64,000 nt of DNA, from contig CDMY01000831.1 of NCBI GenBank assembly GCA_001179505.1, positions 62,001-126,000 on the forward strand. The letters are read 5' to 3'. A model generated the notes under the pieces. It saw nothing but the letters and a program-made list of their open reading frames with translations, did not search any database and was not told the DNA's origin. How positions within the stretch are numbered: position 1 is the first letter of the stretch; each line of letters starts with the position of its first letter. This DNA is from Vitrella brassicaformis. Taxonomy: Eukaryota; Sar; Vitrellaceae. This document shows positions 23,986 through 37,507 of this stretch, one piece after another. The translations under genes and the position numbers were made by a program.

Positions 23986-26900
23986 TCACAAGCTCATGCC
24001 ATCGCTGCCCTCCTTCTTGTCGCCGCCTCCCTCCTTGCCCTTCTCCTCCTCTGATTTCTCTTGTCCCTCTGGCGGCTTGTCGACGTCCATGCTGGTGGGC
24101 TCCTCGTCGATGTCCTCGACCTTGGCGTCCTTGGGGCCCTTGACCGTCAGCTTCTTCAGCAGCAGCAGATACGCGATGTGGTAGTCATCTGACAGACAGA
24201 AAGATAAAGGGAGAGGGGATGCTGGTTGGAGGGAGGGGGGGGGGNNNNNNNNNNNNNNNNNNNNNNNNNNNNNNNNNNNNNNNNNNNNNNNNNNNNNNNN
24301 NNNNNNNNNNNNNNNNNNNNNNNNNNNNNNNNNNNNNNNNNNNNNNNNNNNNNNNNNNNNNNNNNNNNNNNNNNNNNNNNNNNNNNNNNNNNNNNNNNNN
24401 NNNNNNNNNNNNNNNNNNNNNNNNNNNNNNNNNNNNNNNNNNNNNNNNNNNNNNNNNNNNNNNNNNNNNNNNNNNNNNNNNNNNNNNNNNNNNNNNNNNN
24501 NNNNNNNNNNNNNNNNNNNNNNNNNNNNNNNNNNNNNNNNNNNNTGTGTTGGTCCTACTTCTGCCGCCTGTGAGGTCGATGTCTTTCCACTTGTGGTCCG
24601 ACACCTTGTCGTCGTCGAACTTCAGCCACTCGTCTGCAGCGACGGCACACACACACACACACGCTTCCAGTCGCTCGGGGCACATGTCATGTGTTGGGTC
24701 AAAGTTGGTGTCTGTTCTGTCTGTCTGTCTGTCTGACCTTCGGTCTTCCGGACCCACGCGATGTAGTGACCGCTGTCCGCAGCACGACCTGTCACACACA
24801 CACACACACACACCCACACATGGACGTGTCCCGCCGCCCTCGTCACACACACCTTGCAAGCTTCAGACAGACCCACCACTCACCTTGGTGTGTGATGATG
24901 CTCAGCAGCTGGAAGTTGCCCGTGTCGTAGTCAACCAACTGCAATCCAACCAACCCACCATTGTCAGTCACACTCACTTGCTTGCCGCTTGCCGTCTCTG
25001 TCCCCTGCGGGGCTTACCTCCTCGATCTCGTCCTCCTTTTTCTCCGGTGCAGCAGCTGCAGCGGCGGCCTCAGCTTCCTGTGCGGCAGCAGCCGGCTTGG
25101 CCGCCGCCTCGCCGTCGGTCATCTTGACGTCGCCGTCCTTCTCCTTGTTGTCCTTTGTGTCCTTTGTGTCCTTGGTGTCTTTCTCCTTGCTGTCGCTCTC
25201 CTTCTTGGCCGATACAGACGTGTCCTCCAAAGCTTTGTTGCGGAGAGCTGCACACGCACCACGGAAGGACGAAGACACGCAGATATGGACCACCATTGGC
25301 TGGGCGAGTGGATTGTCTGGCTGTGGGGGTGTGGGTGTGTGTGGTGTACCGGCTTGTTCCTCGTCCTTCTCCCTCTGTATCTTGCGTCCGACCCTGAGAG
25401 TGCGCTGCAGGTCCTTGGAGCAAAACTCATAGGCGTCCAACGTACGCGAAAACTCCACTCGCTGACAGACAGCCGCCATACACACACACATACGCAGATA
25501 CCACCGTGGTGTGTTTGGTATGTTTGCTCCTGGCTGGCGAGTGTGTGTGGTGTGGTGGTGTGCTGCTGCCCTCTCCCTCACCCGGCAGACTTTTGCCTTG
25601 GTGGCCTCCGTGCCGGCAGCTGCGCTGGCGCCCTTCCACTCAAAACGGACGAAATGAACCGTCAGGTACTCAGGCTGACCGACCGACCGACCGACCGAGT
25701 GAGCGATACACAACACACCCACACAGACACACGAAGCTGGTGTGATTGGTGTCTCTCTCTCTCCGTTGCTTACGAGTGTTTCCATGCGGGAGGTCTTCTT
25801 GTAAGCGGCGTTCTTGCCGAGGGTGGGGGACATCTTCTCGACGTCCTCATCCAGCGACTGCATACACACACGCACCCCGCCCCACACACAACACAACGTG
25901 GGCAAATGTGTGTGTGTGTGTGTGTGATAAGGTCGGTCAGCACCAGTTTGATGCCCTGTGAGATGAGGCTGACGGGGTGGAGTTGGTTGCCCATGTGGCA
26001 CGACAGCTTCCGGGTCTCCTCAGTGGCGGTCGTCTCCTCCTCCTTCTCGTTCTCCAAACACTTGTACCTGCACACGCGCACACACACAGGGCGACGGACA
26101 GACGCGCCTCGCCCTCATGTGGCCTGGCCGCCTGGCTGGCTTACGTGGATGAGAGAGTGAAGGAGAAGAGCTTATCCACAACACGGTCAGACCCTGACGC
26201 GCCGCCCTGGATGGACACACACAGCGGCGATACGAAAGGATCGACGTCAGTCAAACGATCGCCTACCTACCTACCTTGATTTTGTCCCTGAATGTGTTGA
26301 GCAGCGCATTGAGGCACTCCTCCGCATCCTGCTGCATGAACACGCCTCGCGGACCCTGCATTGCATGGCATGGCCATAGGCGAGGGAAGGAACGAACACA
26401 CACACACACACATGGTGTGGTGCCTGTCTGTCTGTCTGTCTGTCTGTGTCCGCCGCCAGGCCAGCCACTACCCCCCTGACCTCACCCTCTGTGCGAACTG
26501 TGGGAATCGGTCTCTGAGGTTTTGGATGGCCAGCATCGGAGGGATCGGCTCACCCGCCATCTCTACACACACGCAGAGAGAGCGGCAGAGCGGGCACAAC
26601 ACAACCAGCACAGATAATGGGTTGTTCGAGTCACTCACGTGACGTGTCTGTCTTATCTGCCTGTCTGTCACACCCATCCCCGGCCCACCCAGTTGGTGGT
26701 ACACATCCCGGAAGGACGCTGTGAGTCTCATCTCGGGATCCACCTGACCCGGACCACCACCCGCCGTCACCCTGACATGCCGACACACGCAAACACACCG
26801 CACCGCACGATCGCCGCAGGCTCCTGCTGCTGCTGCTTGCATTGCGTCCTGCCCGCCTGCCTGCCTGCCTGTGTGTGTGTGTGTGTGTGTTTCGGTCGCT

Positions 26901-27845
26901 GGCTGACCCTTTGATGGCGTTGGTGAATTCCTTAGCTGGTTTGAGGAACTGCACGACCGAGTTGACGTAGCAGGTGGTGCCGAGATTCACCAACCCCATC
27001 GGCAAAGGCTCCTGCACACACACACAAACGTGCATCCAGCATGCAGTGCAGTGCAGTGCAACGTAGCACGACCCAATCAGACGGACGGCGGATGCGTACC
27101 ACTTGTTTCTCCTTGAGCAGTTTGGCCTTCTGGGCTGGCGTCAGGTCCTCCACAAACACAGTCTTCTCTGAACAAGACACACCATTCACCCAGCTAGCTA
27201 CCTGTGCACGTGGCGCAGATCAGATCCACCTATACATACCTGAGGGTGGCTGCAGCTCCTTGCCCTCAGCCGTCCCGATCAGCGTCAGCTTCGATCCCTG
27301 CACACACAACACAACACAACACAACAACACGGCTCCATGGCGCATGTAAAGCGGCTCGGCTCACATCTTTCAGCCCGAACGCAGCGAGGTCCGTATCATC
27401 CTTGACGATGCCTGCACACCACACAATCACACAGAAGGATGATGTCATTGAGCTGCAACGACTGAGGCCATCCATCCATCCATCCATCTGAGCATATATA
27501 ATCACCTTTCGTCCCCATGAGCTTCATGCGCTCGACTGGGACCCCGGTGAGTGTCCACAGCTGCGTCTTGAGCAGGACGCCGGGCTCTGAGGTCTCGACC
27601 TCCACCTCATTGTAGACCTGCTTGCCCCACTTGACTTGAACTGATGCGATGCGATGCCACACACAGACGATCAGACAATCAGACAATCAGACAGACAGAC
27701 AGACAGACAGGCAGATGGACGCATGGATGGATGATTGGATAGATGGATGGATGGCATAGACATAGCGTCGCCCGGAGCAGCGCGCAGGGCAGCCGGAACA
27801 GCTGAGTGTGTCGCTTCCTGCACACGTACCTTTGACAGACGGCAT
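23986..27845 (-). CDS. USP14: Proteasome-associated ubiquitin hydrolase USP14/UBP6
   Basis: Cysteine deubiquitinase that docks on the 26S proteasome and trims ubiquitin from substrates. The start MPSVK joins VQVKWGKQVYNEVEVET across the first intron, giving the N-terminal ubiquitin-like domain that binds the proteasome. The USP catalytic domain follows: Cys box NLGTTCYVNSVVQFL (Cys codon near 26970), QQDAEECLNALLNTF, FEWKG...KAKVCR, and the His box GRAADSGHYIAWVRK (near 24767), then EWLKFDDDKV and HIAYLLLL. An Ala/Lys/Glu-rich insertion lies between the Cys and His halves. The C-terminus is acidic/Lys-rich and ends SDGMSL. About fifteen short exons. A 300-N gap lies in the last intron, so no coding sequence appears to be lost. 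Confidence 0.93.
24245..24544. other. Assembly gap of 300 N
   Basis: Exactly 300 ambiguous bases, flanked on the left by a G-rich run (GGAGGGAGGGGGGGGGG). It falls between the USP14 exons ending near DIDLTGG and starting at DYHIAY, that is, within an intron. Confidence 0.95.
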
Positions 27846-27928
27846 GATGCTGCCGACGCAATCGCCTGGATCTTCCCTACGCAACTACGAGGCAGAGGCT
27901 CGGAGATCTGCGCTTCACACTTCAAGCT

Positions 27929-27937
27929 AAGCTCGCA
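27929..27937 (-). promoter_or_regulatory. TGCGAGCTT motif before USP14
   Basis: Exact minus-strand copy, 84 nt before the USP14 ATG and oriented toward it. It lies in the 133-bp gap shared with the divergent helical-repeat gene. Confidence 0.5.
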
Positions 27938-27978
27938 TGCGCGCTTCAAGCCAGGTTTTCATGATCTGAGGCATCGTC

Positions 27979-30485
27979 ATGGAGATCTCCGCACGGCTGC
28001 CATCGCTCCCTCTGCGATATCAGAATCCCCGCAGACAGACGGCACTCATCGCTCTGATTCTGTGCTCCGCCTTCCCATGCGTCATCGGCCACGCCAGCAG
28101 CTCTCCCTGGTCGGCGCTGAGCAGCCAAGCACCAATCAAGAGGCTGCGGTGGCTCCATATGGATCTGCCATACCGGGACGGGACAAGCCGACCTCTGTCA
28201 CTCATCGTCTGTCGGCCTGTGAGAGGGCGGCATCGGCTTTCTCCCACTGCCGCAGTGCAGCCGCGGTCGGCTCACCCGGTGCTTCATCCGCTGCCGCAGG
28301 TTATCGCTGCTTCTGACGACCATCATCACAACCGGCAACAGCACTTGATGGATCACTTCCCGCTTGATCCCCCTAGTCGTGGCGGGTTCAGCCACCCTGT
28401 CATGCCCCCTCTCCCTCTCCCTCTCCCCCCCATCCCCGCCCCTACGCCCGCCTTCCGCCGTGATCATCTGACAGACGACGACCTTCTCGACGTGCTGCCG
28501 ACCCTCACCGACGTGAGTGCCATCCTCACTCTCGTCGACAGGCATATGCGCGAGAGCGACCGTCCTGTTGATCCGCTCACCCTCTCGGTGGCCTTCACCT
28601 GTCTGGGCAGGAGAGTGGGTCTCTTCCGCGTCAAAGGGACGGTGCAGATGCTCGCCACCGACCCGAGGTTCGCCGCCCTGCAGGAGAGGCTCATGGCGGT
28701 GGTGCGGCTGCAGCGGGTGAGGGGGGACGGGCCGTATGGCGACATGCTATGTGCGCAGATGGTGCTGGTGGCTGCCAGGATGGGGCTGCACCAGGGGCAG
28801 CTTTATCGGGAGCTCAAGGGGGTGCTGGTGGGCATGGTGCAGCAGGGGCGGGTGGGGGTGGAGACGCTGGGTGACCTGGTGGCTGCACTGGCTGCGGCGG
28901 GCGACCGGGATGAGGGGATGATTCGAGCGGCTGTTGGTTCTATGAGCGACAAGTGGCGTCAATTCGACCAAGAGGTGTGTACGGTTTGTATGGACGAAAG
29001 ACGAACACACCCAATCAGTCGTTCATGTGCGTCCGCCTGTGCATGCAGTCGCTCGCGGTGCTGGCGTCCTCCTTCGCCCGGCTTCAGTGGCCCGACCGCT
29101 CCCTCTTCCGCCGACTGGGCATCTCCCTCACCTCACCCAACAACCGCATCGGCACCCACACCGCCCTCAAACCCCAACACATCACAGCCATCGTCAAGGC
29201 ATTCAGCTCCATGCGGTACCGCCACGACAGGCTGCTGGCGTACCTGACGTCAGTGCTGGTGGGCGACCGGTCGGCGGGTCGGCGGACGGCGCAGCACTGG
29301 AGGTATGGGGGTGACGGGCGGCTGCCGCTGGCGCCACTGCCTGGGAGGAACGGTGTGGATGTGTTGGGGTCTATGACGGCGAGGGAGTGCGGAGTGGTGC
29401 TCGAGGGTCTGGCAAGACTGGGCGTCAGGGTGGATACGGGGGAGGAGAGGCACCGTGGGCTTGTGGAGGCTGTGCTCCGGCAGTTCTGGAAGATGAGAGG
29501 TGACAAAGGCAGAGGGAAGAAGGGAAAGCGGAAGATACATCGATGATAAGGATGATGATGATGATGGTGTGTGTGTGTGTGTGTGTGTGTGATGCACAGG
29601 CACGTCAGATCTGTCGAACGACATCAGGGTCCTATATGCCGAGGCCACGCTCCTCGCTCACAACAGCACATCCATTTCGTCCCCCCTCGCGCCCTCTCTC
29701 CTCGTCAAGACTGTCAACACATCTCTCCACCAGTTGACCACCCCTGGGACGTCAGAGGCCTCAGCCACGTCCCCATCAGCCTCAGCCTCCCCACTCCCGT
29801 CACCAGCCATGCAGATCGCCCTGACTCCGGCAGATGTCGTGCGACTACTGTACGTCTATGCCTATCATCGCGGGAAGGGTGTTCTGTCCGGCGAGAGAGA
29901 GAGGGCGTTGATCGACGCGTGTGTGGAGATGGTGCTGCCGTGCCTGGTGGGTGAGGAGGAGGGGGTAGGGACGGCCGAGCTGCCGGTGCTGGCTTGGAGC
30001 CTGGCGGAGCTAAATGCGACTGACGGGTGAGTGAATGCATTCCCGTGCCGATAGAGGACTGACCTCTGATCGCTGCCTCCTGCCCTGTCCTCAGGCGTGC
30101 GTGGAAGGCCATCCGGTCGGCTGCGGAGCACCACCTCGTGTCACTCCCAACATGGGCCCTCCCCACCCTCTTGGCGCCACTCGCAGCCCGCGGCCAGCTG
30201 TCTGCCCGCCTCAAAGGCCTCACGGCATCTCTCCTGTCCGAGCGGCTGGCCATCCCCCTTCCCGAAGCCACGCAGGAGATCACAAGGGCCGATCCCCATC
30301 CGCCTGTTGTGCCTCCTTATGCTTTTGGTTCTGACTGGGACCGAGTGGTATTGGGTGAGGATTTAGTGCGGCTGCTGGATGTGCTCGGGGTGGGCGTAGA
30401 TAGGGCGGGGGATGGTGTTCGATTTTTGGACGGTGTCGGGTCTGTCGATGTCGATAGGGTGAGAGAGATGCTGAGGACGTGTTGA
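27979..30485 (+). CDS. Alpha-helical repeat protein with N-terminal signal, probably organellar
   Basis: Four exons (27979-28974, 29049-29499, 29600-30026, 30095-30485) give 754 residues. Residues about 21-37 (TALIALILCSAFPCVIG) form a hydrophobic segment that ends in a plausible signal-peptide cleavage site, followed by a Ser/Arg/His-rich stretch without acidic residues. This fits entry to a complex plastid but is not proof. The rest is built of helix pairs, with recurring patterns such as LTPADVVRLLYVYAYHR, MTARECGVVLEGLARLG and LKPQHITAIVKAFSSMRY. These resemble the degenerate 'all but one helix' repeats of apicomplexan and algal organelle RNA-binding proteins (FASTK-like, OPR/HPR types). 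A role in organelle RNA processing is inferred; no catalytic motif and no C-terminal RAP domain were recognised. Confidence 0.6.
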
Positions 30486-30824
30486 CTGACTGCTGGCTTG
30501 TGTGGCCGATGTCGGTAGCTTGACCGTGTGGAGCCAGCCCACGGCGATTGGGATTTGTGTCTTAAGGCAAATCCATATGGCCGTCTACAGACGTCGGCAG
30601 ACGAGGGAGTGATGTGGCTGGCGCATTGAACGGACGACAGACTGTTGATGGAAACCGATATGGCAGATACTCTCAGTGAGCCAAAGTGGCAATCATGTCT
30701 CAGTTTCTACATCTGGGATCTGTCGCTCGAACAAGGCAGCAACACGCACGACCGATCTCCGACAAACAAGTCACACAAGGCACGTGACACACGGCACACC
30801 CATCCCATCTGCCAACAGCGTCAC
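30486..30824. other. Convergent intergenic region, no gene seen
   Basis: About 340 bp between the stop codons of the helical-repeat gene and the acidic coiled-coil gene. No coding frame or repeat of note. Confidence 0.6.
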
Positions 30825-32794
30825 CTATTGGTCTTGGCTCGCGAGCACCGCCGTCTTGCTGTCTTCTCCTCTCGTAGTGTGTCTCTGCTGCTGCCTCTGC
30901 TGCTGCTGCATTAACACGCTCGCAGGGGCCGCCCCGCCCTTGATGTCCTTATCCTGCCTGTCGGCCTCGGCAGTGGCCATCGCTATGCGGTGCGTCATCT
31001 CCTTGAGCATTCTGTTGTCAATTGTCGACTCTGACTCGGAATCCGCTTCACTCTCGCTTTCACTTTCACTGTCACTCCCCCCCTCGTGCTGCCCCAAATG
31101 TCCTTTCCCTATGCCTCCGCCTTTGCTGCCGCAGTCCTCTTCGTCGCTGTCTGAGGTGGCATTTTCCGTGTGCATGGCGGGTTCTGCAAAGGCCATGAGG
31201 GCTGTGCGGTTGATGTGGGGCGAAGGGGGGAGGGCCGGTCCGGGATGGGATGAGGAGTTGTTGTTGTTGATGAGGTGGTTGATCAGCTCGTCCAGCTCGG
31301 GAGGCACCTTCTCGCCGCCCTCACCACCGGCGCCAGCATTGTGGTGCAGGTGGTGCACTGGAGGGAGCCTCAAGGGAAGTGGCTCGAGTGGCTCGTTCTC
31401 TTGTTGCTGTGGCGGGATGTACTTGATGGGGGAGGGAGGGAGGTGGTCTCTGACGTGTGCACAGACCTCTGACTGGATGAAGTGGTGGAGGAAGGCGGCA
31501 GAGTCGTTGACGGTTGCGCAGTAGAGGATGGTGTTGCCTTTGCAGCATGGCTCGTGGTACATGACTTGGCTGCAAGCATCGCCGGGCAGACAGTCGTCTG
31601 TCGCACTCGTGTCCTGCAGGAGAATCATGCTGTGGGGTCGTGGATAGTAAGAATGACATTGTGTGTGTACGTGTAAGAATGAGTCTGTCTCCTTGTTCAG
31701 GGCCTCAAGCTCGTGGCTGAGACCGGCCTGCATCGAGACAGAAGAACAGACATTCATGTGGCTGGGCCTGTCTGCAATCGGGCTGTGGATGCATACAAGC
31801 GTCTCTCGCAGAGACTTAAGCTCAAGCTCCGACTTCAGCGCTTTCTCAGCCTGAAAGAGGAGACAGGAACACGTGCCGCACCGCCTTCAGTGTGTCCTGC
31901 CTGTTGTCCTTACGTATAGCAGCTTGACGTCGTACAGTTCCTGTCGGCAGTGCTCCAGCTGCCCCATCAGCCGCCACGTCACATTCATCTCACGAAGCTG
32001 ATATGATACAGGCGTACGAGACACACACAGCCAATAAGGTCTCTCTGTGTCCAAGCAACCAGCCAACGCACTCCCTCCCTCACCTCTTCGGCCTTTGTCC
32101 TGCTCACGAAGATAGACGCCTGCTTGACGAGCTCCCTCTGCGTGCTCTCCTCTGCCGCCACGATCTCGTCGACGGCGGCCTCCAGCTTCATGGCGCAGGA
32201 GTGCGCCACATTGTCGATCATCGTTATCGTAGTTTGCAGCTGACAAGCACAAACGAGCACAGACGTGCACCCACCTTTGTTTGTCCGTATCTCTGCTTAC
32301 ACAGCAGGTTCTTGTAGAAGAGGGAGCGAATGTGTTGCAAAAAGTCCTTCTGGAAACCAATCAGCTGCCGCATGTCTGCAATGTCCGCCTTCTCCGGCGT
32401 GTGGTCCTCGCACTCACAAGGATCGGGGCCACCCCCCGCACCCCTCAGCGCCACCATAGTCACCACAGGCCCATCCTTCCGTCCCTTCGTCGAGTTGCTG
32501 GCCACCCCGTGGCCACCGCCATCCTTTCGGCCATGCTTGGCCTTGTGCTGGTCAATCAGCTTCATGATCTGCCCCGCCACATCCCCACTGGTGCTCTTGA
32601 CCGACTGCAGGAGGGCCGTCCTGTCGGCGTGAGAGATGGACGAAGTCTTGCCAACGGCCGCCCCGTCACGCAGCTGGGTCAATGCGGGACTCGATGCATG
32701 AGAGGGGAAGCGGGAGGGGCCGCCTTGCAATGCTGCTGCAGCCCTTCTTCTGTGGGTGTTCTTGTGGCTGTGTGTGACATTCACCACAGTGAAT
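30825..32794 (-). CDS. Uncharacterised acidic coiled-coil protein
   Basis: Not recognised. Several exons. The first visible one starts at 32794 after a clear acceptor and runs through a region with DRTALLQSVKSTSGDVAGQI and DMRQLIGFQKDFLQHIRSLF. Helical exons with VDEIVAAEESTQRELVKQA and MNVTWRLMGQLEHCRQELYD follow, consistent with a coiled coil. A Cys-containing exon then has CLPGDACSQVMYHEPCCKGN and FLHHFIQSEVC, and the protein ends in a Ser/Glu/Asp-rich low-complexity tail (DSESESESEADSESEST) and a Gln-rich end. The true start codon was not found; it is probably in a short exon upstream of 32794. The spacing of Cys residues might bind metal, but no known zinc finger fits. Confidence 0.5.
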
Positions 32795-33121
32795 CTGAGC
32801 GGCCGAGAAAAGGAGTTAGCGCCACGCCGATGTCGGTGCCTGACCAGAGTGGCCTCCCTTGTGCTGGCGGCCAGTGCAGTGACGACAGAGAGGCTCAGGT
32901 GAATGAGAAAGCCCGTCCTCTTCGTTTGTCAACGAGACGGGGGCCAAGACGGACGGGATCACCAAGTGGATTCAAACGATGCACACAAGCGTATGACTGA
33001 CGTCGATGAATTGGGATGGCCAAAGGGACTGGAGAACTCCAGTCGCTGCGATCGTGCCAGTGCATGCACGGTGGGGGCGGCCCCCAGCTTACTCCGAGTC
33101 CCCTCTCTCCCGTCTCCCATC

Positions 33122-36100
33122 ATGAGACCGAATACGAAATCGCCTCAGGCGAAGCGGCCGCATTCGGCTCGCCCCAAGTACGAGCCAGGGAAAGCCAGCT
33201 CTCCTAAGAGTCTAGCAAAGGCTCCAGCTCGAAGCCGCACACAAGAAGGTGAGTGCGAAAGCAACACAGGCAAGAGAGATGGACGCTCTTCCTCTGTTTG
33301 CCTTTCCTATGGCTGCAGCGCCGAAATCATCGACCAGTCGTCCACTCATTGCCAGGCAGAAGTCCGCCACGGGCAGCCGGCAGACTTCTCTCGCTTCGCA
33401 TGTGTCCCTCGCCATCTCCGAGGCGTCAGCTGCTCTCTTGCAAGCCAACACCGCAGCTAAGTCGCCAGTGAAAAGGAAGGAGTCGCTTTCTGGCGAGAAA
33501 AAGAAGGGCGCGAGCCGGTCATCCTCCAAGCAGTCCCTCAGTCGTTCAGGGTCGCTGTCCCCTCGTCTGTTGGAGAGGCGGGAAGAGGCGATTCGAGTCA
33601 GCGTGCGACTTAGACCCCTGATGGACACCGAAGTAAGGACAGAACAGGAGAGCATGACTCTTGTCCGATGGAATAACTTCCCCTTTTCCCAGCTTCGGTC
33701 TGGCCATCATTACATCTGGCGTGTCTCTGATGGCCAATTGTGGGTCGAGGGAGGCACTCCGGACATCCCCAAGTCGGTGTCAGATCGGGTCAAGGGCGTG
33801 CAGTTTGGATTTGATCACACTTTCGAGGGCGATGCGGCGACATCGGATGTCTACAAAAAAGTGGCGAAAGGCATCGTCCATGACGCCATTAGAGGTTAGT
33901 CAGTTAGCTAAAGGGGTCAGCCAGCACTGCAAAATGTATGTTGGAATCATTGCCTGCCTGCCTGTCTGCCTGCAGGTATCAACGGGTGCGTGCTGGCATA
34001 CGGCCAGACGGGAGCGGGTAAAACATACAGGTACCAAAAGCTGTACACCCGAGACATAGCAGAGCATCCTTCTTTCGACTTGCAGCATGTCTGGGGATGC
34101 GTCACATCCTGGAATCATCAGCTGGGCCGTACACGGTAGGACAAAAGGTGACGGCCAGGGAATTCTCCACGGCCTCCCTGGCGTGTTCTGACTGTCAGAT
34201 GTGTTCAACAAGGTGCTGCCCATCGATGAGCGATCGGGTCCTCGCCCCTTTGCTCCCACAAAGAAAAAAGCCAAGAGAGGCACGCCGACAGCGCACCGCA
34301 GGCCGTCACGGGACTCTCTTCCTCATGTAAAAACCGCCGGGCACGCACCTCTCACAGGGTTCCACCTGTCTGCAGGAATTTCTGCTTCGGATGACGTATC
34401 TGGAGATCTATATGGAGAGGGTGCACGACCTGCTTCAAGACGGACAGGCCGGAGAGGATTCGCCGCTTGAGAATCTGCTGGTTAAAGAGGACCCGTCCAA
34501 GGGCTTCTACGTCGCTGGTCTGGCTGAGCGGCTCGTGTCGTCGGAAGGTGAAGTCTACGAGTGGCTTTCCAGGTACGGAATGCTCTCATTGCTGTGGGTA
34601 GGGGAACTTAAGAGGTGCACATGGGGATGTATCTGTTACACTTTCACAGGGGCGAGCGTAAACGGCACTTTGCGCGAACTGACTTCAATGAGGTGTCTTC
34701 GAGGTCTCATGTCGTCTTCACGCTCATCATCGAGAACTCGCAGAGCTCTGCAGAGGATGACGACGTCAAGACGACCCGCATCGGCCGCCTCCACATGGTC
34801 GATCTCGCCGGCTCGGAGCCGTTTGGTGCCGCAATCAGCGAAAAGGTGTGCTGTGGTGACATGTGTCTCGCCTTCCTTCTGCATGTCTGATATCGATGTG
34901 TGTCGTCAGGCCCAGGCCGAAAGCAAGCTGATCAACAAGAGTCTTTTCTTTCTAAGGTTGGTGGGTGAGTGGCGACATGCCTTTCGCCGTGGGCCGTGTT
35001 CATGATGCATTTTGTTTTCGATAGTGAGGTGATTTCGAAGCTTTCTGCGCGAGCCGAAGCCAGCGGGAAGGTGAGAATAGACATGCAGCTGGACTAGGCA
35101 AAGCCATGTCTGTGTGTCTCGATTGGATTGGCAGGATCTTGCCGACTCGTTCCACATCCCATTTCGAGAGTCCAAGCTGACCCGCATACTGGCGTCGGCA
35201 CTGGGAGGCCACTCCCGCTCCGCCCTTCTCGTCGCTCTGCACCCTAGCCACTGTACGCTCGCCACCTACACAATCTTGTGATGGAAACATGGTTTCGCTG
35301 TCCTGGTCGGACTGGTTCAGGTTTTCTGGATGAGTCGCTGAAGTCTTTGAGGTTCGCAGACAAGGCCAAGAAGATCAAGAGCAGACTGCAGGCCAACTAC
35401 GTGTCCTACGAGCAGTCCGTCATCGCTCAGCAGAAACTCACCATCGCAAAGTACACACAGAGACGTACGCCATCGCGGAGCTCTGGATATGTGTGTCTTT
35501 GGCAGGCTTCGTGAAGAACTGCGTCTCCTCCAGAAATCGCTGCAATCTGTTCCCCGCTCCACATCCCTTGACGAGGGCGACGAGTCCTCGCGATTGAACA
35601 CCAAAGTCGAATTGGAATACCTGCAGGTGCGCCAGGTTTTGTGTCCTCTCAACTCTCTCCCTCTCTCTCTCTCTCCCTGCGTGCCTCAGAGCCAGATGGA
35701 GGCGAAGCTTGAGCGCATGTCTCGGTTCATTGTGGGACCCGACATCCGTCACGAGAGACGGAGGGCGCTCGATCTCTCACAGGCCACCATCCATTCGGGC
35801 ATGGGGGTCAGAAACTCTATCATCGTCGACCCTACAGTCGACGGGCTCTTCAGAAGGTCAGCAATACATAGAAAGCCGATCATTTTCTCATGCGATGTCC
35901 CATGTTTGCACAGAGCCAGCCAATTCACGAGAAGTCCTCTGACGGCTGAAGGTGTGCCTGAGGCGCATGCGACGGCCATACGTCTGCTCACTACCATGAA
36001 CCAGCGCTCCTCTTCGTTCGTCGAGGTGCATTTGGGGACACGCGCGTCAATGAACCAGCACCTTGCTCACTCTGTTTTCATTCCAGAGCCAGAAAGAGCG

Positions 36101-37507
36101 GTTCCCTTCGCCGCCAGGCATACTCGTGGAAGAGCATTCTTCACCACTACGTGCTAACGAGGCTTCTGAGGACACCGAAGTAATGGCAATGAATACAGAA
36201 AATGCCCACCAACAGATACAAGACGAGCTCTTGCAGACACACCAGCCAGCCGTCTCTCATCGACCTGAAGCTGGTACGACGAACGAGCGATCGAAGATCG
36301 CCAACCACATCGCTGCCTCTGTTGCAGAAACGGCTCAAGGCCATCGTCCGTCTATCACCTTTGCTGACGCCGAAGGGCCCGCGGACTTCCTTTCGTCTCA
36401 TTCATCGCGCCGCGCCATGTTCAGCGACAGGCTATACAAGCGCCTCAGAACAAGACCGAAGAAGAGACTTTTCCGCATGCTCATCCAGCCAGCCGCCAGA
36501 CCTGAGGCGCCGCCGCCAGCCGATGACCCCGCCATACTGCGAGCCCCTCTGATTCCCCGCCCGCCCTATCCGGCTGGCCCGCCCCCACCTTTGCCGTCCC
36601 TGCCGGCGCCACACGAAGTGTGGGGAAGGGGAGAGGGGGCACCAGTACGGATGGGAGACGGCAGTGGCAGGAAACGGGTGGCGGATGGGGATGGTGGGTA
36701 TGAGGCAGAGACTAATGATGCGGAGGCCTCCCAGTGGCGCAAGGAGCTGAGAAAGCTCCGAAAGGTGAGAGCGCAGGACGCATATCGTTCTTTCTCCACC
36801 TAGTCTCTGTTTGTTGCAGGAGCAGAAGGCGACTCTTGAGTTGTTCCGCCAGTTTGGCACTGCAACAAGGGAGCAGATGCAGGAGCTGCAAGGAGCCATC
36901 ATCAGCATCAAGGTAACCTCTCCATCGCAGCGTTTTCGCTACCATGTCGTGATTTCGTGCAGGAGCGGATCGACACAAGACAACCAGATAGGACACAAGA
37001 AGAGCCCACAGCCGCTCGTCGACACGAAGACCAAGTGCTTCAGCCGTGCCCCTCCATGCCAGCCATGCGGACTGTGCAGGAGACGCCCGCCGACCTGAAG
37101 CAGGAGTCCGTGTCGGTGTGGGGCCCTGTCGTCAGAGCCGTTTCGCACGAGGGGGCAACAGTGGTCTTGGGCAGGCTCAGGTGAGCTCTGAACGGCACAG
37201 AATACCGGTCCATTGTGCACTGTGCTGAGTGCCTTTGATTTGGTGATACAGGCCGCTGGCCTGTCGTCCGCGGCAATGCGCCCCAGTGCAGCGGTGCCAG
37301 ATGCCATCTGTCGACGACGTACTCTGCCGCCGGTCAGACACTATCGACTCAGACCCGCCCTCAATACCAGAAGAGTCTGCCGCACATCCGCTGACGACTT
37401 CGCCACCAATGCGCGTCGGTAATATGGACAGAGGGAGGGGGTTTGGGGTGAGGGTGGGCAAGATGAGACGAGCGTGCAGACGGACTGTGAAGAGATCCTG
37501 TATGTAG
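33122..37507 (+). CDS. Kinesin motor protein
   Basis: Microtubule motor with the motor domain near the N-terminus, preceded by a basic Ser/Lys-rich head (exon 33122-33248, then 33319 on). Motor hallmarks in order: VSVRLRPLM, FGFDHTF, the P-loop YGQTGAGKTY (near 34000), MTYLEIYMERVHDLL, switch I region NEVSSRSHVVFTL, switch II HMVDLAGSE, and FHIPFRESKLTRIL, followed by LKSLRFADKAKKIKSR leading to the neck. A helical stalk with ELRLLQKSLQ follows, then a Pro-rich region and a second helical segment (KELRKLRKEQKATLELF). A basic insertion (KKKAKRGTPT) sits in the motor between P-loop and switch I. The subfamily cannot be assigned by eye. The last exon, ending at TAG 37505-37507, is read from frame only and is less certain. 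Confidence 0.85.

Noticed and set aside
24219-25127. Open frames running through the N block
   Set aside because: They are artefacts of translating ambiguous bases; the block lies in an intron of USP14.
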